A stretch of 64,000 nt of DNA from Deuterostichococcus epilithicus. Taxonomy: Eukaryota; Chlorophyta; Trebouxiophyceae; Prasiolales; Stichococcaceae. The stretch spans positions 3,508,530-3,572,529 of the forward strand of contig JAVTLE010000023.1 of assembly GCA_033439295.1 (NCBI GenBank), given 5' to 3'. The position numbers and the translations under genes were made by a program. The notes beneath the pieces are model-generated. The model made no database searches, had not been told where the DNA came from, and was given only the letters and a program-made list of their open reading frames with translations. How positions within the stretch are numbered: position 1 is the first letter of the stretch; every line of letters begins with the position of its first letter. Of the stretch, positions 36,201 through 47,379 are shown in pieces.

Positions 36201-38796
36201 GACGTGTGCAGGAGGAACAGGGTGGATCCTTCTCAATATTAACCCTGCTGGGCAGTCACAGCCCTGCCGGCGTAACGTCGACTTACAGTGTGAGTATGGA
36301 CAAGGCCTCACGAGCTGCGGGTCGGGAGTTCGGGTCTGCCATCTCGGAGGAGATTGGATCTGAAGGCTGGGTCTGAGAAAGAACAACCGAACCTGCTTGG
36401 CCTTGAGAGCGTCCTTCTGTGTGCGCCCGGGGTGCCGGCAGGCGTGCAGGAAGACGAGCGCCTGCACCAGAAAGTGGCGTCGGAAGGCCGCGTCCTGCAG
36501 CTGCAGCCGCATCAGCTTCGGGCTGCTCAGGTACTTCACCGCCGGCAGCTCTCCGCCTGCGTGAAAGGGTGCAGACGCTTCTCAGAGCCGAAGGTGCCGC
36601 TTTTCGAGCTCCGGAACTTATGGCCGCATGATGCAAGCGTCGTCAGCAACCAATCTGTTGGTCGACTCATGGACAGCGAGGCAGGCGCTGGGCGAAGATC
36701 ACATGGGAGGTGGCAAGGTGGGAGGAGCAGTGCGCGCTGCAAAAACTTGTACCGTCAGCATCGGGTGCTGCGCTCGCCGCCGCTATCGTCTTCTGCTTCT
36801 GGAACTCTGCGATGACAGCCTGCGGTTCGGAATGCCAGCTCAGTAAAGCTGCAGTAGCACAGGGCAGAAGGCACAGGAACTGAGCAGTCATGCGTCTGCA
36901 CGGCGGGCTCAATGTTGCATCACCCCCCCTGTGTGCGGGACATGGTGAGCAGCGCCCTGTAAGAGGCTCCCTGCCGACATGTCTGCAAGTGCTTGCTGCC
37001 GCCTTGACGACCCCACCTGCAGGTCGGACACGACACCTGCCCAGGGCGCGGGCCTCATGTGCGGCCCTGGATTCTGAAACACCGACTGCAGCCCCCAGAA
37101 GCGCTTGTAGAACGCCGCGTCAATTGGACTGCCATTGCTGTCCACTGCGCCCTGCGTGGCAGCTCACTTGATGGTGTTAGACAAGTCAGGGTTTGAACAA
37201 CGAAAACAAATGGCTGCAGCGCTGATGTGCGCCGGCAATGATCCAGCAACGAATGGGTGTGGCCAACGACTTCATGCATTGAGCAGCAGTCACACCTCTG
37301 AGACATCCTCGATGGGAGTCGTATTTGCCAGGTTGTACGCGCCCTGCAGGGCGACAGATCAGATCATGGCAGCCTCTCAACCTTTTCCACCTCATCACGG
37401 TGCATCCAGCAGTTACGCAGTGATGACGATACATGGAATGCAGTCAACGCTTCCTGACTTGTGTCACAGCACACACGAGCCCAGTTCCCAAGAAGCACTT
37501 GAGTCGCGCCTGCAGGTTGATGCCGGAGCGGTCGGACAGCGGCAGCAGGCGCGCCAGGAAGATGAGGATGCGGCCGCACAGCACCGCGTTGTGCCCTCGG
37601 CTCAGCCGCCGCAGCAGCTGGTTGCAGGTGCGCAGCATGTGGTGCTTGCCGCTGGCCTTGGCACGGGGGCGCCCCAGCGCCGCGGCGTGCTCCTCCAGAT
37701 ATGTGAACACGCCCTCGCATTCCGCAATGGTGATGCTCTCCACCAGCTCCTCCAGCAGCCCGAAGACCAGGCCTGCGAGCGGTGGCGGCCACGCTGTTCG
37801 CTTGCTGCCGCTGCTGTCGGCGCCTGCCGGGACCGAGCTGCAGGCGAGGTGCGGCCCCAGGGGAATGCGTCCAGCGGCTGTCTGCACTTCCTCGGGGCTT
37901 CGACCGCTGGGTGAGCGGCGCTGTTGACAGGGCGGCTGAGAGGGCTGCACCTCAGCGGCGGCACCGCCGCTGGCAGAGGCGCCCGGCGAATGTCGCCCGA
38001 GGCCTTTCTTGTGCCGGGCTTAGCATAGGCAAAGGGACGGGGAACATGCAGGTTCGTCGCTGCCCCTGTTCTGAGGGTGACGGACCGGGCAACGAGCAGG
38101 TCGCCGCCGTCCTGCTGCTTGGCCCGTCAGGCATCGCTGCCGCAGATGATAGAAGGCACGGGGTGGCTGCTTGCAGCGGCAGGTGGGGCGCGGTGGCCGA
38201 CCTGAATCCATGAACTTCTGCTCCGACGTCAGCAGCATCATGTCGAGCAGGCGCGGCACCGTTGGCGGTCCACTGGACTGCAGCTGCCAGGTCATGGCCT
38301 CAGTCCCCGCTGCAACCGCTGCAGCCACCATCTGTGCCAGCACGGTCCGCGCCGCCTGATCCAGGATCTGCCGCTCGTCGGGGGAAAGTGCCCTGAGGGT
38401 GAGCGAGTTGCTGCCATCCTGCAGGTGCATGGCACACCACCCAAATGTGGCTGTGTTGCCTGATCGGAGGGTTGTTCCATTTGCTCCACTCTGCCGCTCC
38501 CAAGCAAAACGGGAGGCTGCCACAGGTGGACCAAGAGTGCAGCAGACTTCTGCACCATGCGCTGCGCACCTTGCCATCTGCGACGGCTGCTGGGAAGATC
38601 TTCGCTACAGCTGCTGCTGTTGCGTCCTCTGGCCGCACTGCCGTACAGACTGCTTCCAGCAAGGTTTTCTGCAGCACGGTTCCCCATCGACGTCGGCGCA
38701 ATCCTTGCGAATGCACATATTTATCAGATTTTCCAGGCTCGCACAGGGATTGCTTACCGTGGCATTCTCGACGGCTCTCTCGAAATCCTCTGACAT
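33272..38796 (-). CDS. THOC1: THO complex subunit 1 (HPR1/THOC1)
   Basis: Core subunit of the nuclear THO/TREX complex that packages nascent mRNA for export. ATG at 38796 (MSEDFERAVENAT, exon 38758-38796). Landmark exons in order: one starting upstream and ending at 37510 (AECEGVFTYLEEHAAALG, NQLLRRLSRGHNAVLCGRIL, PLSDRSGINLQ), 37296-37343, 37017-37151 (FYKRFWGLQSVFQNP), 36393-36556 (KYLSSPKLMRLQLQDAAFRR), 36005-36097, 35616-35748 (LEDETHWSAWKKEG), 35221-35333 (ALDRLWNQAP), 34878-34973 (PTLREFLAPVVEDMDPEACI), 34110-34238 (KHDKVYQWKALRMI) and 33272-33703, an acidic Ala/Glu-rich tail with EEGEAP. From 37151 down, phases agree wherever checked. GC donors occur at 37509 (CAG|GCGCGA) and 35220 (AAG|GCGAGC). 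Exons between 38757 and about 37960 are present (LQKTLLEAVCTAVRPED, then QILDQAARTVLAQM) but their limits are unfixed. A tandem array at 34518-34900 repeats one exon end. Confidence 0.9.
34064..34107. repeat. (CATGC/CACGC)n microsatellite
   Basis: Eight or so pentamer units, mostly ATGCC with some ACGCC variants, in a THOC1 intron just beyond the donor of exon 34110-34238. It is a simple-sequence expansion. Confidence 0.85.
34518..34900 (-). repeat. Tandem repeats of an exon end plus splice donor in THOC1
   Basis: Four direct copies begin at 34518, 34627, 34724 and 34875, about 100-150 bases apart. Each copy holds, on the minus strand, the sequence for CIEDEYK or a near variant followed by a GT donor (GTGCGGCCCC or relative) and similar intron DNA (an ATTCTG motif, CGCCATTGGC or a variant). 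The 34875 copy is the true end of exon 34878-34973. The other three lie in the following intron. A shorter direct repeat (GTCTCGGGGACTAGCACCCA) occurs twice, at about 34749 and 34783. Confidence 0.8.
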
Positions 38797-39626
38797 TCGA
38801 ACCACTCAGGAAAGGCGGACCGACCACGAGGTCACGAAGAACAGCCCCAGAAGTACAGAGATGTCAAATGTGCCTGCAGGCGGTGCGATCTTCACTTCAC
38901 AGCAACGCTGGTCGACTGCCGATCACACTGCTGTGCAAGGTTCGGGCTGCCTGTACCATGACCACGCAGCAAAGGGGCTCTGTTGGCAGTTCGATCGATC
39001 AAGGATTGAGTCGAAAAGTGCGAATGCGGTGTGGTTGCTGCTGGTCGCATTGCGACTTGCGGAGCTCTAGTGAAGACTCTGCTGGAGACAGACCTTCATG
39101 AAGGGCATGCCACAGCATGCCCGTCCCCTGTGTTGTGCATCCTGATATTGCAGGGTGGCGAGACATCTGCATGGGCGGTTGCGCTCCTTAAGAAGCGTGA
39201 TTTGGCCTCCCCCATCTCCCTCCATCACTGGCTGGAGTCAATCCGTCGCTCTCGCCGCTGCGGCAGTCATTTCTTCCTCTCCTCCTCCACTTCCTCGCTC
39301 AGGTGCCCTGTTGTCTTCTGAGGTTTGGACGTAGCGGATATCGGCGAGAAAGAGGCTCCCAGGCACGCCATAGCATGGATGGGGTGGCGACCATACCGGC
39401 CGCCGCGCACATCATGCGCAACCCCGCAATTTATCAGGTGATGTTCCGCAACACCCCGCGATCTTGCTTGCCGACGCTTCGAACTATAACCTACAATATT
39501 TTTACCGTGTTACTTGATTGCTAACCATTGCAGCCAATGGCTGAAGAGACCAAGAGGCACGGTTTTCTGTGGAGCATCTGCAAACAACTCAGTGATCTGC
39601 CAGCAGTCAAAGCAAAACAGCTTCCG
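38797..39626. promoter_or_regulatory. Divergent promoter region of THOC1 and the PhzF-like gene
   Basis: About 830 bases between the two likely ATG codons. No convincing gene. An in-frame ATG at 39537 could extend the PhzF-like protein by 30 residues, so the rightmost 90 bases may be coding. Confidence 0.5.
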
Positions 39627-41152
39627 ATGCATCTGCAGATCGACGCCTTCACGGAGAAGCCGTTCGCTGGCAACCCTGCAGCTGTCATACTGCTGCCGCC
39701 CGGCGTGGCACTGCCGCAGCAGCTGAGGGAGCAGATTGGCGCAGAAATGAACGTCCCGATGACAGCGTTCCTGGAGCCGCTGACTGATGCCGGGGAGCCG
39801 TGCGCCGGCGATGCGGGGCGCAGCGTCTTTTCTTCCGCTCGGCGGTACAGGATCCGGTGGCACTCACACACCGGCGCTGAGTTCCCCTTGTGCGGGCACG
39901 CCACGATCGCTTCAGCTGCTGCTCTCTTGCAAGGTGAGCATGTGCAATCTTCGCAGGTGTCAAAGGAGCCGAAGACGATTCAACGATATGCACCTGTACT
40001 GCTGTTGGTCGGTTACCCTTACCTTTCATGAAGCGCCGCCATCCTCGTCCAGCATGTGCTGCAATGCCCGCACACGTATGTGCCGCTGCAGGGGAGCACA
40101 ACGTGGCAGACACGCTGCTGTTCGACAGCGTGCACAGCGGCCAGCTGGCGGTGAAGCGGCTCGACGCCGGGCCGCGCCCGCTGCTACAGCTGGACCTGCC
40201 GCTGCTGGACCCAGCGGACCCGCCGCCAGCCAGCGCAGGCCCGGAACTCGTCAAGGTACATTGCGCCTCCATTACCTTCCCCCTCGTGCCGCCTGTTGCC
40301 AGAACCCTCGTGGACAGGGCCTGCTGCTTGTGGAAGCCATTGCGCACGCCCGGCGGCTGCAAGATTTCAGTCTCAGGTTCGCTGTGTGCCACGCAAGGTG
40401 AATATGAAGGCCATGTACACTTGCAGAGCCTTGCACATACTTGTTACCACTTCCTGTCGATCGTGCACACCCCAAGGAATCGAAACGGTCAGTCACCTTC
40501 CCCTTGCGCTCCTGCAGCTGGTGGTGGGCAACGCTGCCGTCGAGGAAGTGGCGTTTCATGCGGGCCTCAAAAGTCTGCTGATCCGGCTGGCGGGCGGCGG
40601 GCGGCGGCAGCTGGAAATTGTGCAGCCTGATTTGGTGCGGCTGCGGGAGATGCAGGCGGGCGGATTGCCAATCGACGGTTTCCTCGTCACCACCAAGCCA
40701 GGTGTTGCCATGTTGTCCTGAATGCAGGCACTGAAGTCTAGCTGGGGGGAAATGCAGGCCTGCCGCTCGCCTGCTGACGGCCACAGCCTGCGAGCGTTTG
40801 AGACTGCAACCATCCTTGCACGTCAGGCGGTGTCGTGATTTGTGTTGGCTGCCAAAATCGGCAACTGAATGGTGCCGTGTCTGCAGATGAGGGCAATGGC
40901 GAAGGCGGGCATGATTTCCTCTCTCGGTACTGGATGCCGTCGATGCTTGCGGGCGAGGACGCGGTCACCGGCAGCGCACACGCGGTGCTGGGGCCATTCT
41001 GGGGCAGGCGCCTCGGCAAGCGGGACATGGTGGCCCGGCAGTGCTCGTCCCGCGGTGGCGAGGTGGCTGTGCATGTCGATGAGGCCGCTGGCCGCGTGCA
41101 CATCAGCGGGCGGTGTGCCATCGTTTTGAACGGCATGCTGCATCTGCAGTGA
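39627..41152 (+). CDS. PhzF-family isomerase-like protein, catalytic Glu missing
   Basis: Member of the PhzF/YHI9 family, which has a diaminopimelate-epimerase fold. Best model: exons 39627-39933, 40092-40255, 40518-40701 and 40887-41152, giving 306 residues, the usual length, with all phases continuous. Family blocks: MHLQIDAFTEKPFAGNPAAV at the N-terminus, PLCGHATIASAAAL, HSGQLAV, DFLSRYWMPSM and the C-terminal EDAVTGSAHAVLGPFWGRRL. The start was chosen because MHLQIDAF matches where relatives begin; an upstream in-frame ATG at 39537 is possible. In characterised PhzF the base is the Glu of an N-[LM]-SE-[ST]-x-F motif. Here that position reads NVPMTAF, with Met at codon 39759-39761. A 20-residue polar insert follows before the RIRWHSHTGAEF strand. 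Unless another residue substitutes, the classical isomerase reaction is unlikely; the biological role in algae is unknown. Confidence 0.87.
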
Positions 41153-41624
41153 TGGACGAGTGACTTTCCTGTATACATCTGTGTACATTACGGACTGTGA
41201 ATGCTCACAAGACACATGACGCCGAATGCGCTCCGCCTGGGGGTGCTTTCCCGTGCTGGTGGTGCATTTGGGCTAGGCTTTTGATATGCTCCTAGCGAGC
41301 TGACCTTCGACGGTGCCACCGACGATCCACACATCGCACAGTGTGCACTTGGAACAGCTGCAATGCGCAATCAGGCTTGGGTCGTTGGGTGCTCCAACGG
41401 TCAGTTGCCTGTAGGGTTTAGTTCAAACCCGGCTCACCGCAGCTGTGCCGCGAACGGCAGGCTACACACAAGCTCGCTTTCAGAACGCAAGCACGCTTTC
41501 TCCTGCCTTCACAGCCGTTTCTTATCAGCGTATTTGGAGCCTCTGCGACATCACGCCTACGACTGCAAAGCAGCGACAAGCAGGCGGCCACCCGACAGAC
41601 ATCTCCGACAACTGCCACCGAGAC
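41153..41624. other. Intergenic spacer
   Basis: About 470 bases between two plus-strand genes. It contains a GTAGGGTTTAG motif near 41410 but no recognisable gene. It is probably the 3' UTR of the PhzF-like gene and the promoter of the next. Confidence 0.5.
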
Positions 41625-44436
41625 ATGACGATGGGCACCGGCTGGAGGCGGTTCTCTGAAAAGGTGAGATCATATGCATGTTGACCATGCATGCGCATGT
41701 TTCAGACCGTACCGCACGCTGTCTCATGGCCGTTGATGTGAAGTGTCGTGAGATGGCGACTTGTCGATGCCCGCGGGATAGTGGGCCCATCCGCTCGGCG
41801 CGCTTTTATTTGATGCAGTATAAAAGTATGTCGATTCGCAGGCGCGGCAGAAATGGCACATCACGCTAGACCGCAGCTTCCCGGCGACAGTCAACCTCCG
41901 CAACGAGGCCATGATGAAGGAGGCGGGAGACTTCGCCTCGCACTTGCGGCGCTGCGAGAAGGACATCCGCGCTCTGAAGAATGCCACAGAGGGTAAGCGA
42001 ACGCATTTGCCGCACCCGGGTTCCGCGCTGGTATCGGGGTGCAAACCAACTGCAGATCTGCCGATCCCTGCCCTTGTGGCTGTGAGTGGAGCGCTGGCCT
42101 ACCAATAGGAAAATCAAATCTGGGATGTAAGCCCCGAAAAGCAACATCATGATCTCCTTCTGCCCGCAGGCCTGCTGCTGACGACAAAGCTGGTGCTGTC
42201 AGCCCCGCTGCCGCGCGTTTATGAGGACACCGGCAATGGCCGTGTGGTGGCTACGCCGGCAGGAACCGGCGAGCCAGAGAGTCAACGGATCGGCGGTGAC
42301 TTCAAGGTCGAGGAGCTGACACGGGTCAGCCGCGAGACGGTGCGCCGTCTTTGCGACACTGCGCCAACGGCTCCACCCAGCCTTGCCCAGCTGCGTTCAC
42401 GCAGCTGGTGACAGTAGGCTGCTGTGACAGCTGCAGCGCATGTAACACTTCTCGACTGTCAACAAGCACCTCCTGTCAGCTGCGGCCATCCCATGCCGCA
42501 TCCCCATGGTGATCGCAGGCGAGGAAACTGGACACAGAGGTGCTGGCGCCCATGGCGCGATGGAATACCGCCTTCCACACAGTGGAGGTGCGCCTCCTTG
42601 GCTGGCGCACAGCCTCTTCCTTGGGACTGCAGCCTGTCCCTCCATTCTGTTGTACTGCCTCTGCGCGTCGCCGCAGCGGCTGGACATGGATGTCGGCAGA
42701 TGGTCAGCAGGGATTGCACCTTGTGTCTGCTTTGCGGTGCAGATGCGCATGAAGAAGCTGGAGGAGATCCGGCTGGAGGTGGACTCGCGGCGGAGGACCG
42801 TGCAGGAGCTCACCATCAAGGTGTGCTATTTTAGGAACACCAGATGCTGCAACTGGTATTTCGACTGTGGAAATGCGCTTGCATTGCAGCTGGCATTGCA
42901 GCTGGCATTGCAGCCGCCGGACCTGACTGCATCTGTTTGCAAGAGACAAAATTTGCTCGAATGCTCCTGTGACACCGTGCTCGTGAGCCATGCTGCATGC
43001 CAGGCCTTTTGTGGCTGCGAGCCTTCAATAGCGCGAAGCCGGCCCCAAGGATATTGCTCCCCTTGAACCGGCTCACCTGGCTCCTGCAGGTGGAGAAGCA
43101 GAGGGACCGGCTGCCGCAGACGCGCGCCAAGGGCGAGGACGAGATGAACAACACGATCAAGACGCTGCAGCACAAGGAGAACAAGCTTGCGGGTGCGCCG
43201 TGGGTATGACTGTGCCGCAGGGTTGCCGAGCAGCGCTCAGAGAGCTATCCTGCAGCTCGCCTGGCCAGAACGCAGGCGCTGCAGTCATGCCGGCGGCGTG
43301 TGCTTCATGCTAGAGTGTGCAAGCAAGGCTATGATGATTGCGCGAACGAATGTGGCCTTGATCTCAGGCAGAAGGGAATGTCGCACTCAGGGTCAGAGCA
43401 GCATGTGGCGGTGCTCAGGGGCTGTGCCAAATGAAAGATTCCTAGGATTTGAGTTCTCAGCGGGAATGCTTGTGCTACCCTGCAGCGGCGCGGCAGTCGT
43501 TCAAGGAGCACGAGGCGCTGGTGTACCAGCAGCTGGCGCAGCTCATACGTGACGGCGTGTGGCTCAAGAGCTACATCGCCGCCGTCATGCGCGTGGAGCA
43601 GGTGTGTCGGCGCTCGGAAGTGCTTGCTCTGTCCGCACGCCAGCAGCGGGGCACGTCAATCAGAAGTCATGTCGGGGTTCTAGCATGAAAAGGAGCTCCT
43701 GCAGGATGGCACCGCTCACAGCTGGCCGAGCGTCTCTGGTCTGGCACTCTGCCCTCGCATGCACCCCTCCCATCGTGCAAGTGAATGCACTGGGACCGGG
43801 CGCCTGACGCCGCTTTCCTGCTGGCTCCTCGCGCAGGAGGCCTTCACGACGGCGTACAACTCGATGGGGGCGTCGCGTGCGGGCGTTGGCTCCTCCATGA
43901 TTGAGGGCATCGGCCGCGCCTCCGAGGCCAGCGGCATCGTCGGCGTCAGCCGCGAGACCGCCACGCAGTCGCAGGCACTGGTGCGTGCAACCCTGTTGCG
44001 TTCCCAAACTGGTCATGGGTTCAGCTTGTGATGGGCAGCAAAGTGTGTCGGCATGTCCTTGCGCATGCGTACGGGCGCCTGCAGGCCGCACATCCCGCCT
44101 GCGCCATGGCTGCATGCATTGCCCAGTCATGTCGTCTGCACGAGCCCATGGAGAGCACAGCCGTGTGGATGCCTGCTGACGGCCCTGCCCCCCCAATGTG
44201 CGCAGAGCCCGGCGAGCGCGATGATGCGGCAGGTGGTGTCCAAGATGGCGCGCAAGAACCAGGCTGCGCAGCAGCAGCCACTGGGCGGCGGGAAGGAGAA
44301 CAGCGCCGTGTTCGACGCGCCGTCGGCGCCCACGCACCGCATCGATGCCAATGCCACCACAGCGCCGGCGTCGCGGTACGACCGCTACGGCGAGAGCCAG
44401 CAGGGCTACGGCAACCAGCAGGTGCCCGCCTGGTGA
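41625..44436 (+). CDS. BAR-domain-like coiled-coil protein
   Basis: Predicted membrane-curvature or scaffolding protein. A nine-exon model with continuous phase encodes 366 residues: 41625-41663, 41842-41992, 42170-42339, 42519-42587, 42743-42820, 43090-43192, 43486-43601, 43837-43980 and 44206-44436. After MTMGTGWRRFSEK come long amphipathic helices: NLRNEAMMKEAGDFASHLRR, LDTEVLAPMARWNTAFHTVE, MKKLEEIRLEVDSRRRTVQE, then a Lys/Glu-rich coil and LVYQQLAQLIRDGVWLKSYI. The order (WxxF start, EVLxPM, basic coil, final helix with a conserved aromatic) is that of BAR domains; this rests on pattern, not a search. The last 110 residues are low in order, rich in Ser, Ala and Gln, and end YGNQQVPAW. 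The join at 42339/42519 is the least certain. A partner protein is unknown. Confidence 0.68.
42884..42925 (+). repeat. Three 12-base units each ending in a CAG acceptor-like site
   Basis: Direct repeat of (GC)TGGCATTGCA in the intron 42821-43089 of the BAR-like gene. Each unit offers an AG acceptor-like end far upstream of the real acceptor at 43089. Confidence 0.75.
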
Positions 44437-45158
44437 GGGGTTTTGCGTGTCGATGCTAGTCGCCGCTGCGTGCGGTGGCGGCGGGTGAACGTCCGGCATC
44501 TGGCAGCCAGGCGCTGAGGAAGAAGCAGAGGTGCAGCGTCATGGCTGCCTGCTGCCTCCAACCGTGACTGCCTGCTACGCCACCGCGAGGCCAATTGAGA
44601 AACAGAGGTTCCAGGGGTTCTCTCCAGCTGGGCGCACGGGCCTGCTGCGGTCAATTCGGGGGTGGACGCCTGTGGAAGGCGCCTTCTCTCCCGGGCGGAT
44701 GCAGCAGTCTCGCTGTTCTGACGGTTCGTGAGAGTTCCTTTACCCCAAATGTCCAAGTACCTACCTGATTGGATGTTTACTGCCTAGAGACAGGGTCCCC
44801 CTTCAGAGATCTGCATTCGGCAACGCTGGTTTGTTGTTTGCGCTGTTTGGCGCTGTCCCTTTCGTGAAGCGCCTACTGTAACAGGTACCCAAGTACACGC
44901 CGTGCTCTGAGTGTCCAAAGCAGTGTCACTGGAGTCAGACCGTCCGCGATTTAGGTACCTCATTCATGTCGGGCACCATGGGGGATGGAAGGGGTCAAGC
45001 TCCTTCTGAAACATGAAGCACATTGACAATACCTGAAGTCACACACCGTATACCTAGGTACTCGTACAGATGAAGATACAGGAAAATAAATGGCAAGTGG
45101 GTCTGTTCAACATCAGGTAGGCACAAGAGCACATCGAGATCGCAGCGCTTCTGCGGAA
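44437..45158. other. Convergent 3' spacer with GGTACC/AAGTACC motifs
   Basis: About 720 bases between the BAR-like stop and the HSP20 stop. Several short palindrome-like motifs built on GTACC/GGTAC (about 44756, 44885, 44956, 45055) recur here. No coding region is recognised. Confidence 0.5.
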
Positions 45159-46732
45159 TCAGTGCCGCCGCATGAGTTTGACGTGCAGGACGCCATTGTC
45201 AAAGTGTGCAGATGCCTTCCGCGTGTCGGCGTCCCTGGGGAGCCTCCAGGTCGACGTGAAGGGACCGTGGCTCAGCTCTCGAGAAGAGTCCGCGCCTGTG
45301 CGGATGGGCGACAATCATCAGCAGCTCGTCATGATTCAGAGCGTGCTCACGAGAAGCAGCATCAGGGGTCAAGCACGAGGGCACAAGCCAGCCGCAGGAG
45401 CAGATGCAGCATTGAGGCTGCTGTTTGCAGGGCTGGGGTGTGACTGGAACCAGCGCTCACCGCTCTCCTGCCTGTGGATAGCCAGCGTCCGGCCGGAGAT
45501 CGGCTCCGCGGCGCGCCAACCCGACACCGTGAGCTGCCGCCCTTGCACCTCCACACGCAGGTCCTCTGCACGGCGCCGACAGTGCACATGTTGGAAGGGC
45601 GTCAGTTGTTGAGCAGATTGTCAAATCTGATGGACGAAGTTCAAGCGGACGCTGCTGGCTCAAGGACAGAGACGAATGAAGAGCACTGCGCTGCGTCCCA
45701 CATGGTACCGAGTCAGTTAGCTTCATCACATCGCACATTGGGCCGACCATGCCGTCAGGGCATTGACGTTCGACAGCAAATTCAGGTCAGCACGATGAGT
45801 GGCATCGCTCACCGGCTCTGATGCCAGGCAGCGCCACATGCAGCGCGTAGTAGTTGCTGCTTTTGAAGGCATTTGCCTCTGGGTGCACCTGTAACAGCTT
45901 CCACATGCGTTAGCATCTGCTCAGGATGTGCTGACAGGAGCTTCAGACTGCGAATTTGCATTGCCAAGCTTCGAAAGCCACAGAAGAATCGCCTGCAATT
46001 CTGTACCTTGGGTCCCCAGCCGCGGCCGGTCATTGCCGAGAGCACAGCAGCATCATGCTTCACGGCCTGCGGCTTCTCTGCTTGCTCGACCACCATGCGC
46101 AGGCTATCTTCGAAGGCCGCCATAGCAGCGGCAGTGTTCCGCACCACATTTGCATCGTCGCCATGACTCTTCGCAAATGCCGGTGCGCCCTGCGGTCGCG
46201 TCGGATGATGAACATCTGATCGAGTTCCGGTGTGCCATGCAGTACAGCTGGCGGAATGTGCCGCTGTCACGGCTCACTTTCGCACCTTGACTGCGGAGGA
46301 TGCGTATTCGGGGATCAGCGGTGCGCCCAGCAGCTGCTCGGCGACTTGCAGCGCACCCTCCACATAGCGCCCCTCTCCCTGCGTCGCGACCATTCGGCGA
46401 GTTCGACATGGTTCGACACCATTGGCCCAGTTGACTCCATTACAAAGCCCAACTCACCTTTAGCTGGCAGGCACGGGCGTGCTGGGTGTCTGCTGCTGCG
46501 GGCCGCGCGAATGCAACACTACTGCTCGCCGCACAATCCTGCGGTCAAAACAATACATATCAGCACACACGCCGAGCAAGAAACGACCTCGGTGTGGGCT
46601 TATGCCTTGCATTGGCTCGTGCACGCAGCAGCGCACCTGTAGGTCGACGCTGCTGGGTTCGCCGTGCGCCTTAGGGTCGCGGAGGTGCGTCCTCAGCGTG
46701 TGCAATCGTCGGGCAGCGCTGCCGATGTTCAT
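45159..46732 (-). CDS. Small heat-shock protein (alpha-crystallin domain) with long helical N-terminus
   Basis: HSP20-type chaperone. A six-exon minus-strand model with continuous phase gives 229 residues: 46637-46732, 46286-46378, 46007-46189, 45813-45888, 45461-45565 and 45159-45295 (stop at 45159). The C-terminal half is an alpha-crystallin domain: SNYYALHVALPGIRAEDLRV, EVQGRQLTVSGWRA, a beta-loop, then SHGPFTSTWRLPRDADT, KASAHFDNGVLHVKLMRRH. LPG, the RLP.DAD turn and F.NGVL are family signatures. The protein stops directly after the last strand, so it lacks the usual C-terminal I-x-I extension. The first 130 residues are helical (EGALQVAEQLLGAPLIPEYA, AAAMAAFEDSLRMVVEQAEK) and resemble nothing I recognise. 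The start ATG at 46732 is the first in frame; a 5' extension is possible. Divergent from the ApaH-like gene. Confidence 0.82.
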
Positions 46733-47379
46733 GTTTCGAATCGTATCGCCGATCGACTCGGCACAAGTAGTGCTGCTATCTGCTGTGCTCTGGATTGATG
46801 ATGCATGATTGCTCCGAGAACGACGTGGATTGGCGGGAGGCTTTGAGGGCCATGAAGCATGAACGCAGCGGGCTGCATGGATTTCCTTGGTATTCAATTG
46901 TTCCGACTTCCGCTTGAGTTTTTGTTGCACAAGTGCACTTGCTCCCGCGAGCCGGTTCCGTGGCTACACATCTGCTGACATCTCAGCGGAGATCAAAGTG
47001 ACTTTCATCTTCATTCGAATACCAACCACGCCCTCGTGTCAGCGTTGTACCGTAGGTTTAATCAGGACTGAAGGGAAGACTCCAGCTCAAATCGCCTTAT
47101 CAAGCATACGCTGGCCACCTGAATGCGGCACGCGGCGCGGCGCACTCTAGTGAACAACGTGAAACCTGCTGGACTCATTTGCTGGGGGAAGACGGCCCAC
47201 AGGGCGCAGAGACCCGCAGCCTCTCAGTGGTCCATATCGCTCCGGAGTATTCGGGTGACGCTACGGGGGAAGGCGCCGCACGGCTGCGTTGCACTGCAGG
47301 CCACCAGCGTTTTGCAGCAGCATGCGATGAGCAGCGAAGCAGCTGAGACGACGCCCCGGGGTGCGAGCTGTTTGGCAAA
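46733..47379. promoter_or_regulatory. Divergent promoter region
   Basis: About 650 bases between the HSP20-type start and the ApaH-like start. No heat-shock element could be confirmed by eye and no gene is seen. Confidence 0.45.

Noticed and set aside
39031-39321. Plus-strand frame of 96 codons upstream of the PhzF-like gene
   Set aside because: No homology, Ser-rich tail, no splice link to the PhzF-like exons; probably promoter or UTR.
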